The notes under the pieces are model-generated. The model had not been told where the DNA came from and did not search any database. It saw only the letters and a program-made list of their open reading frames with translations. The position numbers and the translations under genes are program-made. This document shows, piece after piece, positions 15,333 through 24,164 of a stretch of DNA of 64,000 nt (position 1 is its first letter; each line of letters opens with the position of its first letter). The DNA lies in contig JAJDTY010000058.1 in the NCBI GenBank assembly GCA_022826945.1, positions 20,685 through 84,684 on the forward strand, written 5' to 3'. Source of the DNA: Candidatus Binatia bacterium. GTDB lineage: Bacteria > Desulfobacterota > Binatia > Bin18.

Positions 15333-16721
15333 ATGACGGATGTCGTCGACGGGGCGCCCATACTCGTTCAAGACGCAGGCCCCCCGGTTATGACCCCGCG
15401 AGAAATCGTCTCCGAGTTGGACCGGTATATTATTGGCCAAGCAAAAGCCAAACGTTCCGTTGCGATTGCGTTACGGAATCGCTGGAGACGGCAGCAAGTC
15501 CCGGAAGATTTGCGGGACGAGATTGCCCCGAAAAATATTTTGATGATTGGTCCGACCGGGGTCGGCAAAACCGAGATCGCCCGCCGTCTGGCGCGCCTGG
15601 CCCAGGCGCCGTTTATCAAAGTGGAGGCCTCAAAGTTTACCGAGGTCGGCTATGTGGGACGCGATGTCGAATCTATGGTGCGGGACCTGACAGAATTGGC
15701 CGTCGGCCTGGTCAAGCAGGAAGAAAAGGAACGAATTCAAGTCAAGGCTCACGCCCAGGCGGAAGAGCAACTCCTCGACCTCCTGCTCCCCCCAACGCCG
15801 TCCACGTCCAGCCTGAGTGAGGAGGGGGCCACAAGCGCCAGACACAGCACACGGGAAAAAATGCGACGCATGCTCCACGAAGGGAAGCTGGACGAGCGGG
15901 AGGTGGAGCTTGAAATTACCCGCTCCGCTGCCCCCTTTGTCGAGGTCATGGCTCCTCAGGGCATGGAAGAAATGGAGAATCAACTCAAAGAGATGTTCTC
16001 CAATATGATGCCTAAGCAAACCAAGAAACGCCGGGTGAAGGTCCCGGAAGCGCTCGATATTCTGACAGTCGAAGAGGCCGATAAGCTGGTTGATATGGAC
16101 GCGGTTGTCCAGGAGGCCATTCGTCGGGTCGAACAGACTGGCATCATCTTTATTGACGAAATCGATAAAATTGCCGGACGAGAGAACGCCCACGGTGCAG
16201 ACGTCTCTCGCCAAGGAGTTCAGCGAGACCTGCTGCCGCTGGTCGAAGGCTGTACCGTCAATACTAAATACGGCATGGTCCGTACCGACCACATCCTTTT
16301 TGTTGCATCGGGCGCATTTCATACCGCCAAGCCCTCAGACCTGATTCCAGAATTTCAGGGGCGTTTCCCGATTCGCGTGGAGCTGGAATCTCTGACGCAC
16401 GGAGACTTTGTGCGGATCCTGACCGAACCAAAAAATGCGTTACTGACCCAGTATGTCGCCTTACTCGATACCGAAGACGTCAGGCTCAACTTTACGGCTG
16501 ACGCTGTAGAGCAGATCGCCCAGATTGCCGCCACTGTCAATGAACGGACTGAGAACATCGGAGCGCGGCGACTGCATACGGTAGTCGAGCGGCTGGTCGA
16601 GGACCTCTCCTTTGATGCTCCGGAATTGAGCGGGCGGGAGTTGCCGATTGACGCCAATTATGTCCGGGACAAGCTGGAGGCAATTGTCAAAGATCAGGAC
16701 TTGTCCCGGTATATTCTATAG
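15333..16721 (+). CDS. hslU: ATP-dependent protease ATPase subunit HslU (ClpY)
   Basis: 462 residues, normal length. Opens with [17 protein letters not shown], then Walker A GPTGVGKT (73-80), the pore loop GYVGRD (about 105-110), an intermediate I-domain (about 135-240, charged and rich in Glu/Lys), Walker [14 protein letters not shown], the sensor region, and the LSRYIL C-terminal tail that inserts into HslV. The hexameric AAA+ ring unfolds substrates for HslV. It is the last gene of the xerC-hslV-hslU unit and is followed by a strong terminator. Confidence 0.97.
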   Translation: MTDVVDGAPILVQDAGPPVMTPREIVSELDRYIIGQAKAKRSVAIALRNRWRRQQVPEDLRDEIAPKNILMIGPTGVGKTEIARRLARLAQAPFIKVEASKFTEVGYVGRDVESMVRDLTELAVGLVKQEEKERIQVKAHAQAEEQLLDLLLPPTPSTSSLSEEGATSARHSTREKMRRMLHEGKLDEREVELEITRSAAPFVEVMAPQGMEEMENQLKEMFSNMMPKQTKKRRVKVPEALDILTVEEADKLVDMDAVVQEAIRRVEQTGIIFIDEIDKIAGRENAHGADVSRQGVQRDLLPLVEGCTVNTKYGMVRTDHILFVASGAFHTAKPSDLIPEFQGRFPIRVELESLTHGDFVRILTEPKNALLTQYVALLDTEDVRLNFTADAVEQIAQIAATVNERTENIGARRLHTVVERLVEDLSFDAPELSGRELPIDANYVRDKLEAIVKDQDLSRYIL

Positions 16722-16751
16722 GCATGGCAGAACCGATGCTGGACACAAGAA

Positions 16752-16777
16752 AAAAGGGCGGCTCCCGCCGCCCTTTT
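16752..16777 (+). terminator. Rho-independent terminator after hslU
   Basis: AAAAGGGCGG, a short loop, and CCGCCCTTTT form a GC-rich stem flanked by A- and T-runs, about 30 bases after the hslU stop. The symmetrical A/T flanks mean it may also stop transcription of minE from the other strand. Confidence 0.85.
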
Positions 16778-16815
16778 CGGTCCGTTCTGTTACGACAACC
16801 AGCTTTCAACAATCC

Positions 16816-17109
16816 TTATTTTGAGAGGTTCACAGCCCCTCGGCCAAGCTGTACGGGGGCTGTGACACGCATCTCCTTCTGATCGGCTGAGCTGGACATA
16901 AACTCCATAGTGAAGCCCTCCGCGTCGATATCGAGATGCTTCCGAATTGCCGCAAGGATGTCTTTCCGCAAGGCTTCCTTCTTTTCCCCAGTCAAACCAA
17001 GTCGGTCGTCTTGTAAGACCAGGAGGAGGCGATTCTTTGCAGCGTCCTTACTTCCACTTCCACTTCCACCCTTACGAAAAAAGAGCTGGATCCATTCCGT
17101 TAATGTCAT
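16816..17109 (-). CDS. minE: Cell division topological specificity factor MinE
   Basis: 97 residues, slightly longer than usual because of a Gly/Ser/Lys insert (KGGSGSGSKDAAKNR). The anti-MinCD helix region is AKNRLLLVLQDDRLGLTGE, and the topological-specificity domain includes LRKDILAAIRKHLDID. It stimulates MinD ATPase and drives pole-to-pole oscillation. The ATG is three bases after the minD stop, in the standard minC-minD-minE order. Confidence 0.93.
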   Translation of the reverse strand: MTLTEWIQLFFRKGGSGSGSKDAAKNRLLLVLQDDRLGLTGEKKEALRKDILAAIRKHLDIDAEGFTMEFMSSSADQKEMRVTAPVQLGRGAVNLSK

Positions 17110-17112
17110 AGC

Positions 17113-17907
17113 TTATCTCCCAAAGATGAATTGGCCGAGCCGTTTGGCGAAACTAGAGTGGCCGTTCAGCTCGGGAATCGGAACGTCTTCCCCAAGAATC
17201 CTGCGCGCGATACGCCCATAGGCATCACCAGACGGCGAGCCGCCATTCAGGACGACCGGAGCCCCTTTGTTACCGGCAATCACGACTGCTTCATCTTCGG
17301 GGACAATCCCAAGGAGGCGGATGGCCAAGATGTCCAACACATCTTGTTGGTCAAGCATGTCCCCCCGCTTTACCATGGCCATAGACATGCGATTAATAAT
17401 GAGCTGAGGTTCGCCGAGCGAATTCTGCAGCAGACCAATGACGCGGTCTGCATCACGGACTGGAGAGACATCTGGTGTCGTCACCACAATCGCCTCATCT
17501 GCCGCGGCCACCGCGTTTCGGAACCCCTGCTCAATCCCGGCCGGGCAGTCTATGAGGACGAAGTCGAATTCCTCCTTCAGCTGAGTGGACAAGTCCCGCA
17601 TCTGGTCAGCATTAATCGCCTCCTTCTGGTCAATCTGCGAGGCTGGAATCAGAAAAAGGCTCGAAATCCGCTTGTCCTTGACCAGTGCCTGCCTGTGCTG
17701 ACAGCGTCCGCTCACCACGTCGACAATATTGTAGACGACCCGGTTTTCGACGCCCAGAATGAGGTCGAGATTGCGCAGCCCGATATCCCCATCAATCAGC
17801 ACTACCTTTTGCCCTCGGCTGGCAAGACTGAGGCCGATGTTTGCGGTCGCGGTCGTTTTCCCGACCCCCCCCTTGCCCGAGGTAACGACGATGGCTCGTC
17901 CACTCAT
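17113..17907 (-). CDS. minD: Septum site-determining ATPase MinD
   Basis: 264 residues. The deviant Walker A is GKGGVGKTTATANIG near the N-terminus, followed by VVLIDGDIGLRNLDLILG and FVLIDCPAGIEQGF. The C-terminal amphipathic helix SFAKRLGQFIFGR is the membrane-targeting sequence. It binds the inner membrane as an ATP dimer, recruits MinC and is released by MinE. The ATG follows GAGAGGTGAGCC. Middle gene of the min operon. Confidence 0.97.
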   Translation of the reverse strand: MSGRAIVVTSGKGGVGKTTATANIGLSLASRGQKVVLIDGDIGLRNLDLILGVENRVVYNIVDVVSGRCQHRQALVKDKRISSLFLIPASQIDQKEAINADQMRDLSTQLKEEFDFVLIDCPAGIEQGFRNAVAAADEAIVVTTPDVSPVRDADRVIGLLQNSLGEPQLIINRMSMAMVKRGDMLDQQDVLDILAIRLLGIVPEDEAVVIAGNKGAPVVLNGGSPSGDAYGRIARRILGEDVPIPELNGHSSFAKRLGQFIFGR

Positions 17908-17919
17908 GGCTCACCTCTC

Positions 17920-18633
17920 CTATAGCTTCCCGTTATACGGTTCAATCACGATCTGATCATCCAGAACCCGAGCGACTTCCGGGTGGAGTACACCGCGGTG
18001 GTTTTGCCCTTCTTCCGGAATGGCGATCAAGGGTCCAATTCTGAGCTGTAGCGGCGTCAGGTTGAGCGCGATCACCACAGCCCTGTCGTTATCGGGATAG
18101 CCGGCGTGGACGACTCCGCGTAGCGTTCCTATCACAACCACATCCCCACCTGCGATGATTTCCGCTCCTTGGTTCACATCACCAGCCAGGATCACATCTC
18201 CATCAAAAACTTCTTTCTGTCCGCCCCGCATCCCGTGGCGCAGATATGATGCTTGCTGTCCTTCGGGCGGAAGAGGGTCTTGATCTGTTTTCTCCGTCCG
18301 GGGCAGCGGCACACTCTCCCGAACGGACAACCCTTCCTTGTATAACATCTTCCTGCTGGTGGCATCGTTTGAAACCACATAGCGCAGTAGTACCCCTTCT
18401 CGGTGGAGGGTCTCCTTCAGGTGCCACCATTCTTCTTTTTGCAGGGGACGGTCCCCGAAGTGTAGGACGATAGGAGAGCCACGAAAAAAACCGTTCGCCC
18501 GCGCTAATTCTTCCTCAACCGCTGCAACTACATCGGCAAACGGAGCATGGTCATCGAAGAGAAGGGTCGGGCCTTCTTTGAGCCCTTTTATAGAAAATAA
18601 CGAGGTTCCCCCTTGTGACACGACCAACTCCAC
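17920..18633 (-). CDS. minC: Septum site-determining protein MinC
   Basis: 237 residues starting at a GTG; the upstream frame is open but offers no better start. The N-terminal domain (to about 110) would act on FtsZ; the C-terminal beta-helix (from about 135) includes DVILAGDVNQGAEIIAGGDVVV, in which the repeated AGG/AGD turns are typical of MinC, and GVVHAGYPDNDRAVV. The two are joined by a proline/glutamine-rich linker. It inhibits Z-ring formation away from midcell together with MinD, 12 bases downstream. Confidence 0.94.
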   Translation of the reverse strand: MELVVSQGGTSLFSIKGLKEGPTLLFDDHAPFADVVAAVEEELARANGFFRGSPIVLHFGDRPLQKEEWWHLKETLHREGVLLRYVVSNDATSRKMLYKEGLSVRESVPLPRTEKTDQDPLPPEGQQASYLRHGMRGGQKEVFDGDVILAGDVNQGAEIIAGGDVVVIGTLRGVVHAGYPDNDRAVVIALNLTPLQLRIGPLIAIPEEGQNHRGVLHPEVARVLDDQIVIEPYNGKL

Positions 18634-18847
18634 CCACTCGTTCTCTTGGATGCGGGTATGGTTACCCTAGGCCATCCACAACTTCCTGTAGCAGAAAAAT
18701 ATATGGCCTACAACATCTAGTAGCTAAGATTTTCCCCACTGAGAAAGTTTGACCCTGTTTTCAGGTCGGGTTGAGACGAGTATAGTGTACACCTCAAGCT
18801 TAAGGGGACACCCGCAAGAGCAATCGGAGAGAAGGTCAGGAGAGACC

Positions 18848-18967
18848 ATGCATAGAGAAAGAGACCAGGAGATCCGTCGACGCCGCAAACGTCGCGAAAA
18901 AGCACTCAAGCGCCGCATCAAAGAACTCAAAGCAGAGGCGAAGGTCAGAAAGGCCGCAGCTTCGTAA
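18848..18967 (+). CDS. Very small, highly basic helical protein
   Basis: 39 residues from the ATG following AGGAGAGACC; the frame continues upstream without another site. Almost half of the residues are Arg or Lys (MHRERDQEIRRRRKRREKAL, then KRRIKELKAEAK), predicted as one long charged helix. Such a peptide would bind nucleic acid or ribosomes. I have the impression of similar short proteins in deltaproteobacteria but cannot name a family. It stands alone between the divergent minC and the convergent gspB. Confidence 0.55.
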   Translation: MHRERDQEIRRRRKRREKALKRRIKELKAEAKVRKAAAS

Positions 18968-19008
18968 TTCTTCCCCTCCGCCGGCCTCAGGCAGAAGGCC
19001 CTCAGGGT

Positions 19009-19932
19009 TTAGCGAACGCGGATTTGAAAGCGGGTCGTACCAGACCGAAGGGCGACCGCGTCTGGCCGAATTTCGGCGACCGTATAGCCGCCAATAGCAT
19101 CGCCTTCGTGAACAAGGGTCAACGGGCTCCCTCCGACCCTGACAAAGGCCTTTCGTTGCGCAGACTCGGGTGACCACTGAAGAAAGCTGACCGCTGAATT
19201 GGCTGGGGCAGGAGCATAGACATCTTCCGGTTCGTCCGATTCTGCGACATCTGCCGGCTTCTCTGACGCAAGCGGCTGTTCTCGTTCAAAGTGCTCCGCC
19301 TTCCTGCCCTGTTTCTCGTGTCCACTCTCCAGGATGATCTCAAGCCCCTCGCCTGCCGTCTCGGAAACGTGCTGGACGCTGCCCTTGCGTCTTTGAGATA
19401 CCTCTCGTTTTTGGTCGGCCTTCTCTCCAGCGGGCTCAGAAAATCCCTGAGGGGTGGCGTCCACAAGCGACGTGCGCAGCGCAGCTTGGGGCGAGGAAAC
19501 AAAGGGGGAATCCTGGAGAGGCGGCGGCTCTGAGAGGACAAGGGGATGCTCAGGCAACAAGGGGTCGGCGTCGCTCTCTCTTTTTCTCCGTTCTTCCTGG
19601 ACTTGCCCCCCCGTAGCGGCAGAGACTGTTTTCTCGGAATCTCCAAAATCTTCAGGTATGGCTGGTGGAGGAAAGCGGCGGTCAGCTTCCTTTGAGAGGC
19701 GATAAGTCGTTCCCCCTTCTTCTGGAGGACTTTCTTCCTGACGAATCATCCATATGCCTACGATAAATCCTACCAGAAGAAAACTCAGGCCAGCCGCCCA
19801 CAGCCGGGACCGGTACAGCGGGGCAGGAAAGAGCGGTCGAGGAGGGTCTGCCAGTACACGGACCCGAACCTTGTTACCCTGCTCTTGTCTTTCTCTTTCA
19901 ATTTTTCTGAGGGCGTCAAGGATCGTACTCAT
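19009..19932 (-). CDS. GspB/ExeB-like secretion accessory protein
   Basis: 307 residues. The N-terminus MSTILDALRKIERERQEQG is the hallmark of GspB/PulB/ExeB; a single membrane helix follows (about 44-63), then a long low-complexity periplasmic linker rich in Pro, Glu and Ser, and a C-terminal T2SSB-like domain (about 255-305) with LVHEGDAIGGYTVAEIRPDAVALR. In Aeromonas, ExeA-ExeB remodels peptidoglycan for insertion of the type II secretin. Its start overlaps the stop of the upstream ExeA-like gene by four bases (ATGA). No other type II secretion genes are in the window. Confidence 0.82.
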   Translation of the reverse strand: MSTILDALRKIERERQEQGNKVRVRVLADPPRPLFPAPLYRSRLWAAGLSFLLVGFIVGIWMIRQEESPPEEGGTTYRLSKEADRRFPPPAIPEDFGDSEKTVSAATGGQVQEERRKRESDADPLLPEHPLVLSEPPPLQDSPFVSSPQAALRTSLVDATPQGFSEPAGEKADQKREVSQRRKGSVQHVSETAGEGLEIILESGHEKQGRKAEHFEREQPLASEKPADVAESDEPEDVYAPAPANSAVSFLQWSPESAQRKAFVRVGGSPLTLVHEGDAIGGYTVAEIRPDAVALRSGTTRFQIRVR

Positions 19933-21806
19933 GCGTCCTTCCCCATAGGCTCCAGTTGCTCGATAGGCTCGACCTGCTTGCCACGAGGCGGAAGAGAGGT
20001 TCCTTGCCGCTCCCTCGTTGGAAGCGGATCAGCAAGCGCACTCCCCACCCTCTCTCTTCGACTCAGACTGGGCGGCGTATACGCGGGAAGGTGGCGATAC
20101 AAGAGAATCAGGGTTTGCGGCCCCACGATCCCGTCGGGAACGAGGTGCTGCATTTTCTGGAACTGCGCTACTGCGTCTTGCGTTTGTGGTCCAAAAAACG
20201 GCGTCGGCCCGCCCGCCTGATGGACGAGTAAGGTTCCCATATGGGACGGCGTGGGAACGTGGGCCAACAAAGTTTGCAACTTCTCGACCGCCGGGCCACT
20301 ACTGCCCATAGCCAGGGTCGTTCGGATCTCTTCGTAGTTTTTCCAAAAGACGTGCGCTTCTCGAACCCAGCGATGCGTAATCGCTTCGAGTGGCACAACA
20401 AAATCTCTCTCCAGCCGGATACGGCAGTGGGTATCTGTCACCTGGCGGATCAAAGCAAAGCGTGTCTGCTGAGAAGGTGGAACAGTCAAACCAACCATCA
20501 CGGGTAGGTCCAATAAAGTCAGGAGGCGGATATCACTCCGCATGGGCAGATACTCAAGCTGACGAGCGGCGGCAATGACGGCAAGGTTGAGTTTACCGTC
20601 TTGCCACTCAATTTCTTCCAAAGGCGCTCCCTGCCACGTGGCAATCAACTCGCGTGTTGCGCGCACCGCACTGGACAGCGTCCCATCCTGCTGGAGGGCG
20701 TGGAATAATTCCTGCGAGGAGGATGTTGCAACCCCAAGGTCTACGGTCTGCGGCTCCAAAGTGGAGGGCGGTGTTTCCGCCCCTTTCTGTGCTTCCTGAG
20801 AAACGCCGAGCCGTGTCTCCAGTACCGGGAAGGTTTTCGCTGGAGGAGAGCGTTGTCCCTCTTCGCGGGATGCCCACCTATCCAGTTGATTCAACGCCGC
20901 AGGAATATCAAGGCTTCCCCAGACCAGCAGGAATCCACCAACAGCGAGCACAATTGCCGCAGTGGCTGGTGACCAGCGAAAGCGCGGGCTACGAACCGTA
21001 TGGCGACGCAATTCCCAGAGCGCCTGTCGAACCGTCTGTGACTGTATATGCGACTCATCTTGAGTATAGCCAACCAATAGCACACGATGGCACAGGATAT
21101 TGATAAGTCGTGGGATACCGCGCGAAAAGCGGTACACCTGCCGCAGGGCCGCAGGCGAAAAAAGCTCTGCTTCTCGTCCATCTGCGGCAACGCTAAGTCG
21201 GTGTCGGACATAGGCCGCGGTGTCTTTTACGCCCAGCGGCTCAAGATGCCAGCGTAGGGTTACGCGCTGGTCGAGTTGGGCAAGTTCTGGCCGGGCCAGA
21301 ATTTCACGCAGCTCTGGTTGCCCAGCAAGAATGATATGCAGCAGTTTTTCTTGTTCGGTCTCAAGGTTAGAGAGAAGACGGAGCTGTTCTAAAACCGACG
21401 CTGCCAGGTTCTGGGCTTCATCGATAATCACCACCACCCGTCGTCCCGCAGCCTGTTGGGCGAGAAGAAAACGGTTGAGTTCGTCTGTTAGCTCTCTTTT
21501 GCTCGTCGAGTCGGCCGGTAGTCCAAGGTCAGCATTGATCGCTTGCAAAAGCTCGATATCGGACAGCGCGGGATTAAAGAGATACGCAAGCGTTGTCGAC
21601 GCACCCAGGTCGCTCACCAAGGTCCGCAGGAGAGTCGTTTTCCCCGCACCGATTTCTCCGGTCAGGACCACCACGCCGTTACCCTCATTCACCCCAAACA
21701 GGAGATGACCAAGGGCCTCCTGATGATTGGCGCTCAGAAAGAGGTAACGGGGGTCTGGGGTGAGACGGAACGGATTATCCTGAAAACCGTAAAAGGCTTC
21801 ATACAT
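19929..21806 (-). CDS. GspA/ExeA-like AAA ATPase with peptidoglycan-binding domain
   Basis: 625 residues. N-terminal AAA domain: MYEAFYGFQDNPF start, Walker A GEIGAGKTT (50-58), Walker B VVVIIDEAQNL (about 124-134). A membrane helix lies at about 283-302. The periplasmic part has a C39-peptidase-like, apparently inactive region (LLTLLDLPVMVGL, ending at about 500) and a peptidoglycan_binding_1 repeat (VEKLQTLL ... FFGPQTQDAVAQFQ ... VPDGIVGPQT). This is the full ExeA architecture. It likely opens the cell wall for assembly of an envelope machine together with the overlapping GspB-like gene. Divergent from purM. Confidence 0.9.
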   Translation of the reverse strand: MYEAFYGFQDNPFRLTPDPRYLFLSANHQEALGHLLFGVNEGNGVVVLTGEIGAGKTTLLRTLVSDLGASTTLAYLFNPALSDIELLQAINADLGLPADSTSKRELTDELNRFLLAQQAAGRRVVVIIDEAQNLAASVLEQLRLLSNLETEQEKLLHIILAGQPELREILARPELAQLDQRVTLRWHLEPLGVKDTAAYVRHRLSVAADGREAELFSPAALRQVYRFSRGIPRLINILCHRVLLVGYTQDESHIQSQTVRQALWELRRHTVRSPRFRWSPATAAIVLAVGGFLLVWGSLDIPAALNQLDRWASREEGQRSPPAKTFPVLETRLGVSQEAQKGAETPPSTLEPQTVDLGVATSSSQELFHALQQDGTLSSAVRATRELIATWQGAPLEEIEWQDGKLNLAVIAAARQLEYLPMRSDIRLLTLLDLPVMVGLTVPPSQQTRFALIRQVTDTHCRIRLERDFVVPLEAITHRWVREAHVFWKNYEEIRTTLAMGSSGPAVEKLQTLLAHVPTPSHMGTLLVHQAGGPTPFFGPQTQDAVAQFQKMQHLVPDGIVGPQTLILLYRHLPAYTPPSLSRRERVGSALADPLPTRERQGTSLPPRGKQVEPIEQLEPMGKDA

Positions 21807-21923
21807 AGCTGATGAAACGGACCTGTGGACTCTCTTTCATAGTGAGCGTGGCTCAGTGTGGAGTCAAGAGCAAAGCCACACAATTGCCTTCGGATAAGAG
21901 ATTCGGTAGAGTGAGTCGCCATA

Positions 21924-23021
21924 ATGGAGCACGCGAGAGACCCACGGTATGCCGCCTCAGGTGTCGATAGCGCACAGGCCGAAGCAGGCTTAAATCGGCT
22001 CCGTGCCTGGGTCGAACAAACCTTCTCTTTTCACCCCACTGCTCGACCCGCTCTGCCCCTTGGATATTTTGCCAACGTCATTCGTCTCGACGCGCTCAAC
22101 CTCGGCATTGGCATCACCACCGATGGGGTCGGAACCAAACTCCTAGTGGCAGAGTTGCTGGGGAAATACGATACGGTTGGCATTGACTGCATCGCCATGA
22201 ACGTCAACGACTTGTTGTGCGTTGGCGCGACCCCGATCTCATTTGTAGATTATGTCGCGGTCGAGAGCTTGCAGCCGGATGTGCTCGACGCATTGGGTCA
22301 GGGTCTGCATCGTGGAGCCGAGCAGGCCAGAGTCAACATTGCCGGCGGAGAAATTGCCCAACTCAGGGAGATGGTTCACGGCGTTCGTGACGACGGTGGC
22401 CTGGACCTCGCCGGGACCGCCATCGGGACGGTTCCGCTTGACCGAATGATTATCGGCAAAGAGGTCGAGCCAGGCGATACGCTGATCGGGCTCGCCAGCA
22501 GTGGCATCCATAGTAACGGCTTAACCTTGGCCCGACAGGTGCTGTTCAAGGATGCCCGCCTCAAGGTCGATAGCTATCTGCAGGAACTCGGACGCACTGT
22601 CGGGGAAGAACTGCTGGAACCAACCCGTATCTATGTTCCGGAAGTCACCGACATGTTTGCCGCCGACGTTCGGCTCAAAGCCCTGATTCACATCACCGGA
22701 GACGGCTTCTTCAATCTCACTCGGACCGCGGCCGCAGTGGGATATCATATTCACACTCTTCCGCCCCCGCCCCCGCTTTTCACGGTGTTGCAGGACGTTG
22801 GGCAGATCACCGACGCGGAAATGTACCAAGTCTATAATATGGGGATTGGCTTCTGTGTTGTCGTTGCTGAGGCTGATGCTGAGCGTGTGATACAGATCGC
22901 CGCCGATCATGGGGTCCAAGCTTGGCGTCTCGGTACGACGGTCGCCTCTCCGGAGCGGACGATCATCATCGAGCCTCTGAATCTCAAGGGCACGGCGGGA
23001 CGCTTCGGGCCGCTGGAATGA
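21924..23021 (+). CDS. purM: Phosphoribosylformylglycinamidine cyclo-ligase (AIR synthetase)
   Basis: 365 residues. PurM motifs: YAASGVDSAQAEAG at the N-terminus, TTDGVGTKLLVAELLGKYDTVG, CIAMNVNDLLCVGATPISFVDY, AGGEIAQ, and IGLASSGIHSNGLTLAR. It converts FGAM to AIR with ATP in purine synthesis. It is somewhat longer than the E. coli enzyme. No purN follows; the next gene starts 10 bases later and encodes a deazaflavin-type reductase-fold protein. Confidence 0.95.
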   Translation: MEHARDPRYAASGVDSAQAEAGLNRLRAWVEQTFSFHPTARPALPLGYFANVIRLDALNLGIGITTDGVGTKLLVAELLGKYDTVGIDCIAMNVNDLLCVGATPISFVDYVAVESLQPDVLDALGQGLHRGAEQARVNIAGGEIAQLREMVHGVRDDGGLDLAGTAIGTVPLDRMIIGKEVEPGDTLIGLASSGIHSNGLTLARQVLFKDARLKVDSYLQELGRTVGEELLEPTRIYVPEVTDMFAADVRLKALIHITGDGFFNLTRTAAAVGYHIHTLPPPPPLFTVLQDVGQITDAEMYQVYNMGIGFCVVVAEADAERVIQIAADHGVQAWRLGTTVASPERTIIIEPLNLKGTAGRFGPLE

Positions 23022-23031
23022 TGCCAACGCT

Positions 23032-23415
23032 ATGGCCAGCGTAAACGACCCGCCTGACCTTGCCAGCCTCAATCGCGAATCGCTTCTTGAACTGACCGTC
23101 GTCGGCCGAAAGACGGGCACACCACGCACAGTCAAAATCTGGTTTGTCGCCACCCAGGACAAGATTTATATTTCGTCCGGCCGAGGCTCGAACTCGCAGT
23201 GGATAAAGAACCTAAAACAGACGCCGACCGTCACTTGCCAGATAGGCTCAACCCGCTTCCAAGGCATTGCAGTCTGGCTGGAGGAAGGGCAGGTCCGGAA
23301 TACTATTTTCCCGCTCTTCTTTCGCAAATATTTCCTTGCTCGCCTCTTTCGCTGGATCGGTTGGTATAAAGAGGCCTTCGCCTTTGAGATCACTCCGCAG
23401 CAAGCCCAGGACTGA
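23032..23415 (+). CDS. Deazaflavin (F420)-dependent nitroreductase-fold protein
   Basis: 127 residues of the split beta-barrel Ddn/DUF385 family. Markers are LLELTVVGRKTGTPRTVKIWF near the N-terminus and YISSGRGSNSQWIKNLKQTPTVTCQIG, which in relatives binds F420 phosphate and backbone. Members reduce quinones or nitroaromatics with F420H2 or bind other flavins. Start lies 10 bases after the purM stop without a clear ribosome-binding site, suggesting coupling. Whether this organism makes F420 cannot be judged here. Confidence 0.78.
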   Translation: MASVNDPPDLASLNRESLLELTVVGRKTGTPRTVKIWFVATQDKIYISSGRGSNSQWIKNLKQTPTVTCQIGSTRFQGIAVWLEEGQVRNTIFPLFFRKYFLARLFRWIGWYKEAFAFEITPQQAQD

Positions 23416-23454
23416 CCCTGCTTTTGCGGACAGGCTCACCTGAGTATTCTGTCC

Positions 23455-24159
23455 CTAGTCGGTCATCACGTCCAAACGCAGACAGAGTTCGGTTAGCGCG
23501 GGATAGTTTTCAACTGTTGCCCGGCCTTCGGGGATGGCCTTGTCGTACAGGAAAAATAATTGTCCGTAGACGGCCAGATCGGCAACGCTAGGCCGGTCCA
23601 GACCAAAAAAGAAGGGGCCACGTCCGACCATTTTGACGAGAGCCGCTAGGTGTCCATCGAGTTCGTGTACCAGCACGTCCGCAGGCAGCCGGCCCGTCCC
23701 TTGAGCCCGAACCTGTGACCGCATCAGGCGTGGAGCCATGATCCTGACCAGAGGACGGAGCAGCGGAGGTGCTGCGGACACAAAAGTCTGGAGCGCGCGT
23801 TTTACATTGGCCGAGATCGTCCACCGCAGAGCCATGCCATACCAATACAGGGACTCGTCCGCCCAATCCTCAATCAACCGTTGTTGCGCGGCAATCAGTG
23901 GGTCAGCCGACAGCAAGGGCGGGCTCGGCTGGTAGGCGTCAAGCGCGCGCAGGATAAACGTTGAATCAAAGAGTAGCTGTCCATCCAGCTCAAGCGCCGG
24001 CATCTTGCCCGTCGTGGGATTATGCCGACGGAGGTCCTGAAACGTGTGGGGCTCGTGGACCTCAAATGGCAGGCGTTTCAGCATCAGACCTCGATAGACC
24101 TTTTCCACAAAAGGTGAGCGCCGTGAGCCGTAGAGAATGATTTTGTGGTGGTCGGCCAT
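23455..24159 (-). CDS. Glutathione S-transferase family protein
   Basis: 234 residues. N-terminal thioredoxin-fold domain: ILYGSRRSPFVEKVYRGL with a Ser at the position used to activate glutathione, then the cis-proline region KMPALELDGQLLFDSTFIL. The C-terminal helical domain includes GRGPFFFGLDRPSVADLAVYGQLFF, typical of GSTs. It would conjugate glutathione to electrophiles. It starts five bases after the epoxide hydrolase stop, so the pair forms an epoxide/electrophile detoxification unit. Confidence 0.87.
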   Translation of the reverse strand: MADHHKIILYGSRRSPFVEKVYRGLMLKRLPFEVHEPHTFQDLRRHNPTTGKMPALELDGQLLFDSTFILRALDAYQPSPPLLSADPLIAAQQRLIEDWADESLYWYGMALRWTISANVKRALQTFVSAAPPLLRPLVRIMAPRLMRSQVRAQGTGRLPADVLVHELDGHLAALVKMVGRGPFFFGLDRPSVADLAVYGQLFFLYDKAIPEGRATVENYPALTELCLRLDVMTD

Positions 24160-24164
24160 CGACC

